Positions 6,242 to 6,959 of a stretch of 6,959 nt of DNA are shown here, one piece after another (position 1 is the stretch's first letter; each line of letters opens with the position of its first letter). The notes beneath the pieces were generated by a model. The model made no database searches. It was not told where the DNA came from and saw only the letters and a list, made by a program, of their open reading frames with translations. Origin of the DNA: Thermoleophilia bacterium (GTDB lineage Bacteria; Actinomycetota; Thermoleophilia; Miltoncostaeales; Miltoncostaeaceae); assembly GCA_017882555.1 (NCBI GenBank), contig JADGPH010000038.1, positions 1 through 6,959 of the forward strand. The letters run 5' to 3'. Both the position numbers and the translations under genes were made by a program.

Positions 6242-6959
6242 CCCAGCTGCCGATCCACGATCTCGGCGGCCCGCACACCGCTCGAGACCGCGCCCTCCAG
6301 GGACGGCTGCATCGTGAACTCTCCCGCGAGCACAAGATTGGGCACATTTGTCCGGGCCCCCGGCAACCCCCGGCGCACTCCCGCCAGCGCCCGGAACTGG
6401 GCAAATGGGTGACGCACGACGCCCAACGAGTGCGCCACCTTGGCCCACGGAAATCCCGGATACCACCGGTGGACCTGGCGCTCGACCGCCTCCTCGATCC
6501 CCGCCGCGGTCGCGTCGGAATCGCCAATGCTGGTGGCGACCACAATATGGGGACCACCCACCGCGCCGTGGCGATTGACATTGGTCGTCTGGCACAACAG
6601 GTCGATCCGGGGGCCCGGGGGGATTCCGGGTGCCCCGTTGAGCAGGATGACCCGGCCTCGATACAGCGAGTGATCAAGGCCAAAACGCGCGCTGGTGACC
6701 GACGCCCCATCAGAAGGGATGCGCGCAGCGGTCTGCGGGTCCACGGGGCTCAGCAGCCGCCGCGCCGCCGGAGCGTCAACGGCGAGCACCACCGCCCGCG
6801 CATGGATCGGTCGGTCGTCCTCGAGTCGCACCCCCGTCAGCGCGCCATCCCCGTCACGGACGAGCGAGATCACGCGAGTGCCGAACTCAAAATGCCCTCC
6901 GGCTTTGCGAATCGCACCCGCCGCCCAGTCCGCAATCATTCCCAAACCATCCGCCGGCA
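6238..6959 (-). CDS. FAD-dependent amine-oxidase-like oxidoreductase, C-terminal part (runs off right edge)
   Basis: This is the last 239 codons of a flavoprotein of the amine oxidase / phytoene desaturase / protoporphyrinogen oxidase superfamily. The frame is open to the window edge, so the N-terminal Rossmann FAD-binding motif is missing. What shows the family is the segment GLGMIADWAAGAIRKAGG near the right edge, which matches the conserved G-x-G/M turn before the helix that precedes the FAD-domain strand. FEFGTRVISL and ARAVVLAVDAPAARRLL follow, in which the second segment resembles the common VVlA-x-p-x-x-a-x-x-ll strand-helix. The C-terminal signature is NVPNLVLAGEFTMQPSLEGAVSSGVRAAEIV, which holds the flavin-contacting AGE/AGD and the EGA-x-x-SG-x-x-AA helix. 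The substrate cannot be told. Resemblance to carotenoid or squalene-type desaturases is possible, as is a general amine oxidase. The stop TGA overlaps the xseA GTG start, so the two are probably translated together. A TTG at 6945 is in frame but is not the real start. Confidence 0.85.
   Translation of the reverse strand, partial: PADGLGMIADWAAGAIRKAGGHFEFGTRVISLVRDGDGALTGVRLEDDRPIHARAVVLAVDAPAARRLLSPVDPQTAARIPSDGASVTSARFGLDHSLYRGRVILLNGAPGIPPGPRIDLLCQTTNVNRHGAVGGPHIVVATSIGDSDATAAGIEEAVERQVHRWYPGFPWAKVAHSLGVVRHPFAQFRALAGVRRGLPGARTNVPNLVLAGEFTMQPSLEGAVSSGVRAAEIVDRQLG

Noticed and set aside
6242..6595. Apparent 118-residue N-terminal extension of XseA
   Set aside because: The extension is Gly/Arg/Pro-rich noise overlapping the well-supported oxidoreductase frame. 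XseA similarity begins right after GTG at 6241.
1..6959. Mobile element, phage, CRISPR, toxin-antitoxin or defence genes
   Set aside because: No transposase, integrase, nuclease-effector pair, direct-repeat array or tRNA was seen. All sequence is accounted for by eight co-directional metabolic or housekeeping-type genes with uniform composition.

Overview
The window is a densely packed, GC-rich bacterial stretch in which all eight recognisable genes lie on the minus strand. In transcription order they are: the C-terminal part of a FAD-dependent amine-oxidase-like oxidoreductase, xseA, xseB, a class V PLP-dependent aminotransferase, murA, hisZ, hisG and the N-terminal part of hisD. The first and last genes run off the window ends. 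No RNA gene, mobile element, CRISPR array or integration scar is visible, and no gap between genes exceeds about 55 bases.

Right side (4746-6959): the oxidoreductase, xseA and xseB form a translationally coupled chain. The first two overlap by GTGA and the next two by ATGA. XseA and XseB are the two subunits of exonuclease VII, which degrades single-stranded DNA in repair and recombination. Middle (2240-4692): after a 53-base gap comes a fold-type I PLP enzyme. It has the PLP lysine and aspartate but no cysteine at the usual desulfurase position. MurA, the first committed enzyme of peptidoglycan precursor synthesis, follows after 14 bases. Its active-site cysteine is replaced by aspartate, the change known to give intrinsic fosfomycin resistance. 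Left side (1-2253): hisZ overlaps the end of murA and is followed by a short-form hisG and by hisD. HisZ plus short HisG form the hetero-oligomeric ATP phosphoribosyltransferase (step 1 of histidine synthesis), and HisD does the last two steps.

Source: the GC-rich coding sequence, the near-universal GTG starts, the Asp-type MurA and the hisZ/short-hisG pair suggest a non-classical actinobacterial lineage, for example a Thermoleophilia-like one. This is inference from sequence character and remembered family resemblance only. Classical actinomycetes use a long HisG without HisZ.

The genes probably form one or two long transcription units joining DNA repair, cell-wall and histidine functions. 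No internal terminator or clear promoter is visible. I see no strong case for a new multi-gene defence or mobile system here. The points most worth a second look are the MurA Cys-to-Asp exchange, the likely non-ATG start of hisG, and the unassigned aminotransferase and oxidoreductase embedded among housekeeping genes.
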